A DNA stretch of 64,000 nt from Synechococcus sp. AG-670-B23 (GTDB taxonomy: Bacteria; Cyanobacteriota; Cyanobacteriia; PCC-6307; Cyanobiaceae), in contig QCSL01000003.1 in the NCBI GenBank assembly GCA_003209165.1, positions 1 through 64,000 of the forward strand, in the 5' to 3' direction. Shown piece after piece: positions 1-19,499 of the stretch (its first letter is position 1; each line of letters begins with the position of its first letter). The notes beneath the pieces are model-generated. The model was not told the DNA's origin. It saw nothing but the letters and a program-made list of their open reading frames with translations, and did not search any database. A program made the position numbers and the translations under genes.

Positions 1-878
1 GGGGCTCCAGGTCGGCTTGGACCACCTTGGCGTTGGGGCACGCCGGTTCCAGCAGGACGCCGGGGCACTGGTTTACCCACCAGTTCGGGTCTGGGGGTCG
101 GTCGTGACGGTGCCCCGGGTTTCGCGGGAGCGCCTGCACGGGTCGGAGCGCCTGGCCGTGATGGGGCGCCTGGCCGTGATGGGGCGCCTGCGCGGATGAT
201 CTGTGGTTTGGGCTGGCCTTGGCCAGGGGTCGGCCGTCCAGGACTTCCAGTCCCTGCTGGGCGGGGCGCCGGGCGAGCAGGTGTGGGCCGCGGCGTGGGG
301 GCGGTGGGCTTGGCAGCAGCCTTGGGCTTGCTCACCAGTTCTGGTTTGCCTGCAGGCGGCTTGCTGACGACTTGCGGCTTGGCCGCGGTAGGCCGCGGAA
401 CAGGCTTTGCCACGGTCGGTCTCGCTGGCGCTGTAGGTGGTTTTTGTGGAGCGGCTGGCCTTGCTGGAGCTGCCGATGATTTCACCGGGGCCGACGCAGG
501 CTTGCTGATGATCGGTTTGGGCGTTGCTGCTGCTGGAGGTTTTGGGGCCGCTTGTGGTTTGGCAGCCACCTGGGGCTTAGCGGCCACAGGCTTGCTCACG
601 GCTGGGGTGGGCTTGCTCGGCGCGTTAGGGGCTGCTTTCTTCACCGACAGGATGGCTTTCCCCGGTGCGGGCTTGGTAGGGGTCGCCGCAGCGGACTTTG
701 CACCATTCCCGCCTTTACCCAGCAGCGAACGGATTTTGCCGGCTTCAGCGTCACTGATCGAGCTGCTGTGGCTCTTCGCAGCGATCGAAAGCTTTTCAGC
801 CGCGTCCAGCACGTCCTTGTTCTCAAGGCCGAGGTCCTTGGACAGCTCGTAAATTCTGACTTTGCCGCTGCTGGTCAT
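1..878 (-). CDS. infB: Translation initiation factor IF-2, N-terminal part (3' end outside window)
   Basis: IF-2 is the GTPase that places initiator fMet-tRNA on the 30S subunit and drives subunit joining. Reading leftward from the ATG at 878, the frame stays open for 292 codons to the window edge. It begins MTSSGKVRIYELSKDLGLEN, the conserved IF2N domain found at the start of long bacterial IF-2 proteins (about residues 7-55). After that comes a long Pro/Ala/Lys/Arg/Gly-rich linker typical of cyanobacterial IF-2. The G domain and domains II-IV lie beyond the left edge. The gene follows ylxR and nusA on the same strand, the usual nusA-ylxR-infB order. Identity is secure from the N-terminus plus context, although the catalytic part is not visible. 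Confidence 0.93.
   Translation of the reverse strand, partial: MTSSGKVRIYELSKDLGLENKDVLDAAEKLSIAAKSHSSSISDAEAGKIRSLLGKGGNGAKSAAATPTKPAPGKAILSVKKAAPNAPSKPTPAVSKPVAAKPQVAAKPQAAPKPPAAATPKPIISKPASAPVKSSAAPARPAAPQKPPTAPARPTVAKPVPRPTAAKPQVVSKPPAGKPELVSKPKAAAKPTAPTPRPTPARPAPRPAGTGSPGRPTPGQGQPKPQIIRAGAPSRPGAPSRPGAPTRAGAPAKPGAPSRPTPRPELVGKPVPRRPAGTGVPQRQGGPSRPGA
148..190 (-). repeat. 18-bp tandem repeat inside the infB linker
   Basis: Two perfect copies of an 18-base unit (148-165 and 166-183) plus a partial third copy lie in frame in infB. They encode a repeated Gly-Ala-Pro-Ser-Arg-Pro block in the disordered linker. The unit is a multiple of three, so copy-number change would alter linker length without breaking the frame. 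Confidence 0.85.
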
Positions 879-945
879 TCAGTTCGGGTCTCCGATCGGT
901 CCGGGCATTGAATGCCTCGGGGCCACTCACACAGTGGGGCCATTT

Positions 946-1224
946 TCAGTCTGCCTCAGAGGATTCACCAATGCTTTGGTTAATCCGCTGTTTCAACACC
1001 GCAAGCACTGCTTCGGGCACCTGACAACGCAGGGCTTTCTGCAGACGTTTACGACGGGTCGCCTCCTCAAGGCAGTTTTCCTCGCAGCAGAGATAGGCCG
1101 AACGGCCCATCCCCTGATCGAGGAGAACTCCGTCCTGATGGTCGCGGATCACCCTCCAGAGCTGGCGGCGATCCAAGAGCTGGCGGCAGGCCACGCAGCG
1201 ACGCAGGACGGGGCGCTCAGTCAC
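946..1224 (-). CDS. ylxR: YlxR/RnpM-family RNA-binding protein (DUF448)
   Basis: Small basic protein of 92 residues. The N-terminal RRCVACRQLLDRRQLWRV segment matches the YlxR family signature (Arg-x-Cys-x-x-Cys-Arg). Members bind RNA; in Firmicutes a homologue (RnpM) modulates RNase P. The gene sits between nusA and infB, where ylxR is almost always found, and its start overlaps the nusA stop by 4 bases, suggesting translational coupling. The family is secure. The function in cyanobacteria is inferred only. Confidence 0.9.
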   Translation of the reverse strand: MTERPVLRRCVACRQLLDRRQLWRVIRDHQDGVLLDQGMGRSAYLCCEENCLEEATRRKRLQKALRCQVPEAVLAVLKQRINQSIGESSEAD

Positions 1225-2660
1225 CGGACCTGCTCCTGATTAGGATCGGCATCGATTTCAACCACCGCGTCCGTGGCTTCAGCTTCGTTCTCGGTGCCGG
1301 CTTCAACTTCAGCGGGCTCCTCTTCAGGGAACTCCTGTTCGGGCCGCTCCTCGCCGTACTCCTCCTCGTCTTCGGGCAGCGGATACAGCTCTCGCAGACG
1401 AGCATCCTCTTCTGCCCGCGCGGCCTGTTCGGCGGCCAGCCGTTCCTCGGCTTGCTGCTGGAGGGCTTCCTCCTCCTCCCGTTGGGAGATCAGCTCGGCC
1501 ACTATGGCGTCCTCTGCCTCTTGGTCGTACTCGGTGGAGTTCTTGATGTCGATCTTCCAGCCGGTGAGTCGGGCGGCCAAGCGCACGTTCTGGCCTTCGC
1601 GGCCGATAGCCAGGCTCAGCTGATCGGGGGGCACCAGCACATGGGCGTGCTGGCCCACGGGATCCACAAGGCGCACCATTTCCACCCGGGCGGGGCTGAG
1701 GGAATTGGCGATGTACTGGCCCGGATCTTGGGACCAGCGGATGACGTCGATCTTTTCCCCACGCAGTTCGTTCACCACCTGCTGAATGCGGGAGCCGCGG
1801 GCGCCGATGCAGGCGCCGACGGGATCCACTTCACGCTCAATGCTGTCGACGGCCACCTTGGTGCGGGGCCCCACTGAACGGGAGGGGGGATTCGCTTCAC
1901 GGGCCACGGCCACAATCCGAACGGATCCCTCCTGAATTTCGGGAACTTCGTTCTCGAACAGGTAAACAACCAAACCGGCATTGGAGCGGCTGACGAACAG
2001 CTGTGGTCCCCGCCGGGGCACCTCGCTCACCTCTTTTAGGAAGACTTTGAAGGTGGCGTTGGCGCGATAATTGTCGTTGGGCAGCTGATCGCGTCGGGGG
2101 AGTTCCGCCTCCACCTCCGGACGGCCCAGGCCTGAGCTGACCGCCATGATCACCGACTGGCGCTCGAAGCGGATCACCCGGGCCGTCAGCACCGGATCCT
2201 CAAGATCAGCGAATTCCTCCTGGATCATCCGGCGCTGTTGATCCCGCAGTTTCTGGGCCAGCACCTGCTTGGTGGTGGCGGCGGCCATGCGGCCGAAATC
2301 CTCTTTCTCCGGGGTGACATCAAGCACCACCGTGTCGCCCACCTGGGCGTCATCCGCCACCTGCATCACCTCGGCTATGGCGATCTGGTGGTCTTCGCTC
2401 TCCACCTCATCAACAATGATCTTGCTGGCGAGAACCCTGTAGCCCTCTTCTTCCAGGTCGAGGCCAACGTCGAAGTTGCTGAAGTACTCCTCATCAAATG
2501 GGTCTTCGCTGATGCCGAGGTATAAGGTCCGTCGGTAGCGCTCGTAGCCCTTCAGCAGGGCCTCACGCAACGCCGCTTCCACCACCTGGGGTGGCAGCTT
2601 CTTCTCTTCACTGATGTCGTCGATCAGGTTGCTGAGACCGGGAAGAAGGACGAGAGCCAT
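1221..2660 (-). CDS. nusA: Transcription termination/antitermination factor NusA
   Basis: 479 residues. NusA binds RNA polymerase and nascent RNA, controlling pausing, termination and antitermination. The N-terminal polymerase-binding domain (MALVLLPGLSNLIDDISEEK onward) is followed by an S1 domain around residues 135-200. Two KH domains follow; one contains the DPVGACIGARGSRIQ motif and the second IGREGQNVRLAARLTGW. The C-terminus (about 400-479) is a strongly acidic Glu-rich tail in place of the AR repeats of E. coli NusA, as usual in cyanobacteria. It lies between rimP upstream and ylxR downstream in a standard translation/transcription operon. Confidence 0.97.
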   Translation of the reverse strand: MALVLLPGLSNLIDDISEEKKLPPQVVEAALREALLKGYERYRRTLYLGISEDPFDEEYFSNFDVGLDLEEEGYRVLASKIIVDEVESEDHQIAIAEVMQVADDAQVGDTVVLDVTPEKEDFGRMAAATTKQVLAQKLRDQQRRMIQEEFADLEDPVLTARVIRFERQSVIMAVSSGLGRPEVEAELPRRDQLPNDNYRANATFKVFLKEVSEVPRRGPQLFVSRSNAGLVVYLFENEVPEIQEGSVRIVAVAREANPPSRSVGPRTKVAVDSIEREVDPVGACIGARGSRIQQVVNELRGEKIDVIRWSQDPGQYIANSLSPARVEMVRLVDPVGQHAHVLVPPDQLSLAIGREGQNVRLAARLTGWKIDIKNSTEYDQEAEDAIVAELISQREEEEALQQQAEERLAAEQAARAEEDARLRELYPLPEDEEEYGEERPEQEFPEEEPAEVEAGTENEAEATDAVVEIDADPNQEQVR

Positions 2661-2711
2661 CGCGTTGGGTTAAGGGGGAGATTGGAGCTGTTGCGGGGGT
2701 TGACGCTGGTT

Positions 2712-3179
2712 TCAGCTGCCTGGACTCGTGAGGCGGACACCGATCACGCAATCCAGGGGAATCCGTTTGATTCGCCCACGAATGTTGATCTGCAGCGTGT
2801 CGGCGTCGCGTTCGAGCAAGAGGCCCTCCAGACGTTGCTCGATGTTGTCCTTGGCGCGGTGATGGACCTCCACGGGGAAACCGCGGAAGGTCTCAAAGTC
2901 GCGATCGCTGGACAGCTGGTCGCCGATGCCGGGACTGCTGATCTCCAGAACATACGCGTCAGTGAGCAGGGTGGACGCCTCAATGGCATCCCCCAACACG
3001 CCGCTGAAACCCGCGCAGTCATCGAGGCTCACATCCGCTCCGCTGATGTGGCGGATCTGCACTTCCAGGGTCATCGGGCTCATGTGAGTGAGTAGCTGAA
3101 TGCCGCAAAGGGCAAAGCCTTTGCTGGTGGCCACGTCAGTGGCCAGCGTTTCGAGATCTGGAAGCAGATGATGAGGCAA
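2712..3179 (-). CDS. rimP: Ribosome maturation factor RimP
   Basis: 155 residues. RimP assists 30S subunit assembly. The sequence has the family core: an N-terminal alpha/beta domain with the segment AYVLEISSPGIGDQL (consensus YxLEVSSPG) and a C-terminal SH3-like domain with RGRIKRIPLDCVIGVRL. The length is normal. It is first in the minus-strand run rimP-nusA-ylxR-infB, the common bacterial order, 51 bases before nusA. Confidence 0.95.
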   Translation of the reverse strand: MPHHLLPDLETLATDVATSKGFALCGIQLLTHMSPMTLEVQIRHISGADVSLDDCAGFSGVLGDAIEASTLLTDAYVLEISSPGIGDQLSSDRDFETFRGFPVEVHHRAKDNIEQRLEGLLLERDADTLQINIRGRIKRIPLDCVIGVRLTSPGS

Positions 3180-3194
3180 CGCGAACTGAGGGCG

Positions 3195-3245
3195 GACGTC
3201 GGCCCGACGTGCATTTCAGTTGTGACCGATCTCCCGCAGGGAGAT
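3195..3245. other. Two short inverted repeats upstream of rimP
   Basis: In the gap between the 3290-3562 ORF and rimP there is a near-perfect palindrome (ACGTCGG facing CCGACGT, about 3195-3210). There is also a 7-bp hairpin with a 3-base loop (ATCTCCC GCA GGGAGAT, 3229-3245). Neither is followed by a T-run on either strand, so they are not classical terminators. They lie in what would be the rimP leader and could be RNA structure or chance in GC-rich DNA. Confidence 0.35.
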
Positions 3246-3289
3246 GCCCGTCGGACACACCTTCAATCTACGGGACCGTCTGCCCGCCG

Positions 3290-3543
3290 TCAGGTGCTGC
3301 CCAGATCGATGGCTGGTGCATCGGGGAAGGCATCCCCCGGCTGCTCGGAGCCACGCCCGTCAGAATCCTGATTGATGCAGAGGCGCCGACGCTCAGGGTC
3401 GGTCACGTATCGACAGACGCGACTCCAGAGTTTGCTGCGGCTGCCCTGGGGGCCATTGCTGAACGTCACCACATCAGGAAGGCCAGGGCGCTCTTCGATC
3501 GCGACCTGGCAGAGATCACAGCGTTGTGAAGAAGCGGATTCGC

Positions 3544-3562
<19 letters not shown>
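3290..3562 (-). CDS. Small protein of unknown function with CxxC
   Basis: 90-residue open frame. The N-terminal half has SQRCDLCQVAIEERPGLPD, a CxxC pair, with two further Cys nearby (SRVCRYV and RRRLCIN). This could be a small zinc-binding fold of the C2...C2 type. The C-terminal third is low-complexity (Asp/Gly/Ser/Pro) and could be disordered. It overlaps the upstream ORF at 3544-3936 by 19 bases and has the same strand and order as rimP, consistent with co-transcription. I do not recognise a family. It could be spurious, but the cysteine spacing makes a real gene more likely. Confidence 0.55.
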
Positions 3563-5233
<1,671 letters not shown>

Positions 5234-5270
5234 AACCCTTGCTACGGTCGCGCCCAAAGGACGTGACCTG

Positions 5271-5982
5271 ATGGCTGATCTTCAGACCCAGATGAAGCAG
5301 GCGGTGGCAGATGCCGCCGTTGAACAGATCAAAGACGGCATGGTGCTGGGCTTGGGATCAGGTTCCACCGCTGCCCTGATGATTCAGGGCCTGGGGGCCA
5401 AGCTCGCCAGCGGCGAACTTAAAGACATCGTTGGTGTCACCACCTCCTTCCAAGGAGAGGTGCTGGCCGCCGAGCTCAACATCTCCCTGCTTAGTCTCAA
5501 TGCCGTAAGTCGGATTGATCTGGCCATCGATGGTGCCGATGAAGTCGACCCTGGCTTTCAGTTGATCAAGGGTGGTGGCGCTTGCCACGTACAGGAAAAA
5601 CTCGTGGCGGAACGGGCCGATCGTTTTGTAGTGGTGGTGGATTCCACGAAACTGGTGGACCGTCTCAATCTCGGCTTTCTGCTGCCGGTTGAAGTGCTAC
5701 CCGAAGCCTGGCGCCAGGTGAAGCAGCAGCTGGAAGCCCTCGGGGGTAGCGCTGAACTGCGTATGGCCCAGCGCAAGGCCGGACCCGTGGTGACCGACCA
5801 AGGAAACCTAGTATTGGATGTCAAACTTGATGGCGGCATCACCGATCCAGTTGCACTGGAGCAGACCATTAACAATATCCCCGGTGTGTTGGAGAATGGT
5901 CTGTTCGTCAACATCACCGATGAGGTTCTTGTCGGCGAGATTGCCGATGGTGTGGCGGGTGTTCGCAGCCTGGAGAAGCGCG

Positions 5983-5990
<8 letters not shown>
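5271..5990 (+). CDS. rpiA: Ribose-5-phosphate isomerase A
   Basis: 239 residues. It interconverts ribose-5-phosphate and ribulose-5-phosphate, serving the Calvin cycle and pentose phosphate pathway. Family motifs are clear: the phosphate-binding [12 protein letters not shown] near residue 27, [12 protein letters not shown] with the catalytic Asp residues, and [16 protein letters not shown] with the conserved Lys/Glu. The length is normal. Its 3' end overlaps the end of the convergent hisD by 8 bases. Confidence 0.97.
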
Positions 5991-7693
<1,703 letters not shown>

Positions 7694-7713
7694 TTAGGTG
7701 TCAACCGGCAGAA

Positions 7714-7738
7714 TGGGCCGAAAGCACGTTTCGGCCCA
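7714..7738 (+). terminator. Hairpin between rpsT and tatD, no U-tract
   Basis: Perfect 10-bp stem (TGGGCCGAAA / TTTCGGCCCA) with a 5-base loop, 21 bases after the rpsT stop and ending 3 bases before the tatD start. There is no T-run after it, so it is either a weak terminator or an RNA structure that limits read-through or hides the tatD ribosome site. Confidence 0.55.
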
Positions 7739-7741
7739 GCT

Positions 7742-8530
7742 GTGTCCCCAACCCCGACGTTGATTGACAGCCACTGTCACATCGTCTTTCGCAACTTTGA
7801 TGAAGACCTCGACGAGGTGGCCTCACGCTGGCGTGAGGCTGGGGTTGGTGCTCTGCTGCACGCCTGCGTTGAACCCTCTGAAATTCCGGCGATCCGGGCC
7901 TTGGCGGATCGGTTCCCGGAAATGCGTTATTCCGTGGGCGTCCATCCATTGGACACCGAGCACTGGCGGGATGACACGGTGGCGGTGCTGCGTCGGGCGG
8001 CCTTGGAGGACGATCGGGTGGTCGCCATCGGCGAACTCGGACTCGATCTGTTCCGCGACAAGAACCTGGATGAGCAGTTCGCTGTGCTGCGTCCCCAGTT
8101 GGATTTAGCGTTGGAGTTGAACCTGCCGGTGATCATCCATTGCCGTGATGCCGCCGAGCCGATGCTGGAGGAACTTCGGGGCCGCAAGACTCAGGGCCAT
8201 TGCCCTGCAGGTGTGATGCATTGCTGGGGCGGCACCCCCGATGAAATGCACCAGTTTCTGGAACTTGGCTTCTACATCAGCTTCAGTGGCACCGTCACCT
8301 TCCCCAAGGCGGAGTCCACCCACGACTGTGCTCGAAAGGTTCCGGAGGATCGATTCCTGGTGGAAACAGATTGCCCCTTCCTGGCCCCTGTGCCACGTCG
8401 TGGTAAGCGTAACGAGCCGGCCTTCGTGGCTTCAGTTGCCACTCGGGTTGCTGAGCTGCGGGGCGTGGATCTCGACAGCGTGGCTCTTAGCAGCACCGCG
8501 AACGCTCGGCGTTTGTTCGGACTCCCTTAA
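7742..8530 (+). CDS. tatD: TatD-family metal-dependent DNase
   Basis: 262 residues, TIM-barrel metallohydrolase. Metal ligands are visible: LIDSHCHIVF (HxH), GELGLDLF (Glu/Asp), LPVIIHCRDAAEPML (His), VMHCWGG (His), and FLVETDCPFLAPVP (Asp). TatD proteins are 3'-5' exonucleases and DNA-repair nucleases. The start is GTG at 7742, with no better ATG upstream. It lies just upstream of the rpo operon, a frequent position in Synechococcus, with a 281-base gap before rpoB. Confidence 0.93.
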   Translation: MSPTPTLIDSHCHIVFRNFDEDLDEVASRWREAGVGALLHACVEPSEIPAIRALADRFPEMRYSVGVHPLDTEHWRDDTVAVLRRAALEDDRVVAIGELGLDLFRDKNLDEQFAVLRPQLDLALELNLPVIIHCRDAAEPMLEELRGRKTQGHCPAGVMHCWGGTPDEMHQFLELGFYISFSGTVTFPKAESTHDCARKVPEDRFLVETDCPFLAPVPRRGKRNEPAFVASVATRVAELRGVDLDSVALSSTANARRLFGLP

Positions 8531-8551
8531 CTGCCCTTCCGGAGGGGACAA

Positions 8552-8577
8552 GCCAATATGTAAGATGTTGTATTGGC
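8552..8577 (+). promoter_or_regulatory. Dyad symmetry in the rpoB upstream region
   Basis: The 281-base gap 8531-8811 contains GCCAATA (8552-8558) facing TATTGGC (8571-8577) around a 12-base spacer. The spacer includes TAAGAT, which resembles a -10 element. No convincing -35 is visible at the right distance. The arrangement could be an operator over the rpoB promoter or a leader hairpin. The rest of the gap is a long leader with no ORF and no obvious terminator. Confidence 0.35.
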
Positions 8578-8811
8578 CTGGCCACGCGCAAGATTCGTTC
8601 TTGTGTGTGGTGCCTGAAGCGTCCATTTCCTTTCGGTGCACTTGTCGTCGTCAGCTGATCTGACCCGCGATTTCTGAACAGCAGCAGTGGCGCTGTCGGT
8701 TCCGCTCTGGAAACCGTCGGTGCAATTGTTGTGTCGGATCGTCCTGTCAGGTGAGCTTCTGACGCCAATCCAGTCCTCCCCAGTCCCTTCGTCCTCTCTG
8801 CCGGTCCCCGC

Positions 8812-11800
8812 ATGAGCAGCAGCGCGATTCAGGTCGCCAAGACCGCCACCTACCTCCCTGATCTGGTGGAGGTGCAGCGGGCCAGCTTTAAGTGGTTTTT
8901 GGATCAAGGTCTGATTGAGGAGCTGGAAAGCTTCTCTCCGATCACGGATTACACCGGCAAGCTGGAGCTGCACTTCATCGGTAGCGAGTACCGCCTGAAG
9001 CGCCCCCGCCATGATGTGGAAGAGGCCAAGCGTCGCGATGCGACCTTCGCGTCGCAGATGTATGTCACTTGCCGTCTGGTCAACAAGGAGACCGGTGAGA
9101 TCAAAGAGCAGGAGGTCTTTATCGGCGAACTGCCGCTGATGACCGAGCGCGGCACGTTCATCATCAACGGTGCTGAGCGCGTGATCGTGAATCAGATCGT
9201 GCGGAGCCCCGGTGTCTATTTCAAGGATGAAATGGACAAAAACGGCCGGCGCACGTACAACGCCAGCGTCATCCCAAACCGAGGTGCTTGGCTGAAGTTT
9301 GAGACGGATAAGAACGACTTGCTCCACGTTCGTGTGGACAAGACCCGCAAGATCAACGCGCATGTGCTTATGCGTGCCATGGGTCTGTCCGACAACGACG
9401 TGCTTGACAAGCTGCGTCACCCTGAGTTTTACAAGAAGTCGATTGATGCTGCGAACGACGAGGGCATCAGCTCGGAAGACCAGGCGTTGCTTGAGCTCTA
9501 CAAGAAACTGCGGCCTGGTGAACCCCCCTCGGTGAGTGGTGGTCAGCAGCTGCTGCAGACCCGTTTCTTCGATCCAAAGCGCTACGACCTCGGTAGGGTC
9601 GGACGCTACAAGATCAACAAGAAGCTCCGCCTCACTATCCCAGACACAGTGCGCACCCTCACCCATGAGGACGTGCTCTCAACCCTCGATTATCTGATCA
9701 ACCTCGAGCTGGATGTCGGTGGCGCCAGCTTGGATGACATCGACCACCTCGGCAACCGCCGCGTGCGTTCCGTTGGAGAACTCCTGCAGAACCAGGTTCG
9801 TGTTGGTTTGAACCGTCTCGAGCGGATCATCAAGGAACGGATGACCGTCGGCGAAACCGATTCGCTGACTCCCGCGCAGTTGGTGAACCCCAAGCCCCTG
9901 GTGGCGGCCATCAAAGAGTTCTTCGGCTCCAGCCAGCTGAGCCAATTCATGGATCAGACGAACCCTCTGGCTGAGCTCACCCACAAGCGTCGAATCTCGG
10001 CACTTGGACCCGGCGGTCTCACCCGTGAGCGTGCAGGCTTCGCCGTCCGCGATATTCACCCCTCTCACTACGGCCGTCTCTGCCCGATTGAGACTCCTGA
10101 AGGTCCCAACGCCGGTCTAATCAACTCCCTGGCCACCCACGCCCGGGTCAATGAATACGGCTTCATCGAAACCCCATTCTGGAAGGTCGAGAACGGTTTT
10201 GTCTTGAAGGACGGCGATCCGATCTACCTTTCTGCAGACCGGGAAGACGAAGTGCGCGTCGCTCCGGGTGACGTGGCCACCGAGGACGACGGTCGGATCT
10301 CGGCTGATCTGATTCCTGTGCGTTACCGCCAGGACTTCGAAAAGGTCCCCCCTGAGCAGGTCGACTACGTCGCCCTCTCCCCGGTGCAGGTGATCTCGGT
10401 TGCGACATCGTTGATCCCCTTCTTGGAGCACGACGATGCCAACCGCGCCCTGATGGGTTCCAACATGCAGCGTCAGGCTGTGCCATTGCTGCGTCCAGAG
10501 CGTGCCCTGGTGGGCACCGGCTTGGAAACCCAGGTGGCCCGCGACTCAGGAATGGTGCCAATTTCACGGGTGAATGGCACAGTTGCCTATGTAGACGCTA
10601 ATGCCATTGTTGTCCAGGACGAGGAAGGCAATGAGCACACCCACTTTCTGCAGAAGTACCAGCGCTCCAACCAGGACACCTGCCTGAACCAGCGCCCGAT
10701 CGTCCGTTGTGGTGATCCGGTGATCGTCGGTCAAGTGATGGCGGATGGCTCGGCCTGTGAAGGCGGTGAGATCGCCCTTGGCCAGAATGTTCTGATCGCT
10801 TACATGCCTTGGGAGGGTTACAACTACGAGGACGCGCTGCTAGTCAGCGAGCGTCTGGTCACTGACGACCTCTACACCTCGGTGCACATCGAGAAGTACG
10901 AGATCGAAGCTCGCCAGACCAAGCTCGGACCCGAGGAGATCACTCGCGAGATTCCCAACGTCGCTGAGGAAAATCTCGGCAACCTCGATGAGATGGGAAT
11001 CATTCGCGTTGGTGCTTTCGTTGAAAGCGGCGACATCTTGGTGGGCAAGGTGACGCCTAAGGGCGAATCCGATCAGCCGCCGGAAGAGAAGTTGCTGCGC
11101 GCGATCTTCGGTGAGAAGGCCCGGGATGTGCGCGACAACTCTTTGCGTGTGCCCGGCACCGAGCGTGGCCGCGTTGTGGATGTGCGCATCTACACCCGTG
11201 AACAGGGTGATGAGCTGCCCCCTGGCGCGAACATGGTGGTGCGGGTTTATGTGGCCCAACGCCGCAAGATCCAGGTGGGCGACAAGATGGCTGGCCGCCA
11301 CGGCAACAAGGGCATCATCAGCCGTATCCTTCCACGGGAGGATATGCCCTATCTGCCCGATGGCACCCCGGTCGACATCGTGCTCAACCCCCTGGGTGTG
11401 CCGAGTCGGATGAATGTGGGTCAGGTGTTCGAGCTGCTGATGGGTTGGGCGGCGTCCAACCTTGATTGCCGCGTACGCATCGTTCCCTTCGATGAGATGC
11501 ACGGGGCTGAGAAGTCACAGCAGACCGTCGAGACCTTCCTCAAGGAAGCTGCAAAGCAGTCCGGCAAGGGTTGGGTGTATGACCCTGAGGATCCCGGCAA
11601 GCTGCAGCTGCGTGATGGCCGCACCGGCCTGCCCTTCGACCAGCCCGTGGCTGTGGGTTATTCCCACTTCCTCAAGCTGGTTCACCTGGTGGACGACAAG
11701 ATCCACGCCCGTTCCACTGGCCCCTACTCCTTGGTCACCCAGCAGCCCCTGGGCGGTAAGGCACAGCAAGGCGGTCAGCGCCTGGGTGAGATGGAGGTGT

Positions 11801-12105
11801 GGGCCCTTGAGGCCTATGGCGCCGCGTACACCCTGCAGGAATTGCTCACGGTCAAGTCCGACGACATGCAAGGCCGTAATGAGGCTCTCAACGCCATCGT
11901 CAAGGGCAAGCCGATCCCCCGCCCCGGTACGCCGGAATCCTTCAAGGTGCTGATGCGCGAGCTTCAGTCCCTGGGTCTGGACATCGCCGTCTACACCGAC
12001 GAAGGCAAGGAAGTGGATCTGATGCAGGACGTGAACCCACGTCGCAGCACCCCCAGCAGGCCCACCTACGAATCCCTCGGCGTCGCGGATTACGACGAGG
12101 ACTGA
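8812..12105 (+). CDS. rpoB: RNA polymerase beta subunit
   Basis: 1097 residues, the normal cyanobacterial length. It forms half of the catalytic cleft and contains the rifampicin pocket. Landmarks: an N-terminal protrusion/lobe with [18 protein letters not shown], the rifampicin region with [19 protein letters not shown] and [16 protein letters not shown], the nucleotide-binding [17 protein letters not shown], and a C-terminal [19 protein letters not shown]. It heads the rpoB-rpoC1-rpoC2 operon, 48 bases before rpoC1. Confidence 0.99.
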   Translation: MSSSAIQVAKTATYLPDLVEVQRASFKWFLDQGLIEELESFSPITDYTGKLELHFIGSEYRLKRPRHDVEEAKRRDATFASQMYVTCRLVNKETGEIKEQEVFIGELPLMTERGTFIINGAERVIVNQIVRSPGVYFKDEMDKNGRRTYNASVIPNRGAWLKFETDKNDLLHVRVDKTRKINAHVLMRAMGLSDNDVLDKLRHPEFYKKSIDAANDEGISSEDQALLELYKKLRPGEPPSVSGGQQLLQTRFFDPKRYDLGRVGRYKINKKLRLTIPDTVRTLTHEDVLSTLDYLINLELDVGGASLDDIDHLGNRRVRSVGELLQNQVRVGLNRLERIIKERMTVGETDSLTPAQLVNPKPLVAAIKEFFGSSQLSQFMDQTNPLAELTHKRRISALGPGGLTRERAGFAVRDIHPSHYGRLCPIETPEGPNAGLINSLATHARVNEYGFIETPFWKVENGFVLKDGDPIYLSADREDEVRVAPGDVATEDDGRISADLIPVRYRQDFEKVPPEQVDYVALSPVQVISVATSLIPFLEHDDANRALMGSNMQRQAVPLLRPERALVGTGLETQVARDSGMVPISRVNGTVAYVDANAIVVQDEEGNEHTHFLQKYQRSNQDTCLNQRPIVRCGDPVIVGQVMADGSACEGGEIALGQNVLIAYMPWEGYNYEDALLVSERLVTDDLYTSVHIEKYEIEARQTKLGPEEITREIPNVAEENLGNLDEMGIIRVGAFVESGDILVGKVTPKGESDQPPEEKLLRAIFGEKARDVRDNSLRVPGTERGRVVDVRIYTREQGDELPPGANMVVRVYVAQRRKIQVGDKMAGRHGNKGIISRILPREDMPYLPDGTPVDIVLNPLGVPSRMNVGQVFELLMGWAASNLDCRVRIVPFDEMHGAEKSQQTVETFLKEAAKQSGKGWVYDPEDPGKLQLRDGRTGLPFDQPVAVGYSHFLKLVHLVDDKIHARSTGPYSLVTQQPLGGKAQQGGQRLGEMEVWALEAYGAAYTLQELLTVKSDDMQGRNEALNAIVKGKPIPRPGTPESFKVLMRELQSLGLDIAVYTDEGKEVDLMQDVNPRRSTPSRPTYESLGVADYDED

Positions 12106-12147
12106 CGGATCAACGAACGAATCGATTCCCCGCTCCTTCTTCCTTAA

Positions 12148-19446
<7,299 letters not shown>

Positions 19447-19459
19447 GGGTGGGCCGATG

Positions 19460-19492
19460 CCCTGTTCCTCAGCAGACTGCTGAGGGACAGGG
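19460..19492 (+). terminator. Very strong 15-bp hairpin between rlmN and the symporter
   Basis: The arm CCCTGTTCCTCAGCA (19460-19474) pairs with TGCTGAGGGACAGGG (19478-19492) across a 3-base GAC loop. There is one G:T pair, and one further pair can form outside. It lies 13 bases after the rlmN stop and ends 7 bases before the symporter ATG. No T-run follows, so it may act as an RNA-stability or translation-control structure rather than a classic terminator. Confidence 0.6.
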
Positions 19493-19499
19493 CCTGCGG

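Noticed and set aside
196..852. Long plus-strand frame rich in Gly/Ala/Leu at the left end
   Set aside because: Shadow of the Pro/Ala-rich infB linker on the minus strand; composition is only the antisense of that repeat.
8527..9666. 379-residue minus-strand frame opposite rpoB
   Set aside because: Antisense of rpoB, no start context, no recognisable protein features.
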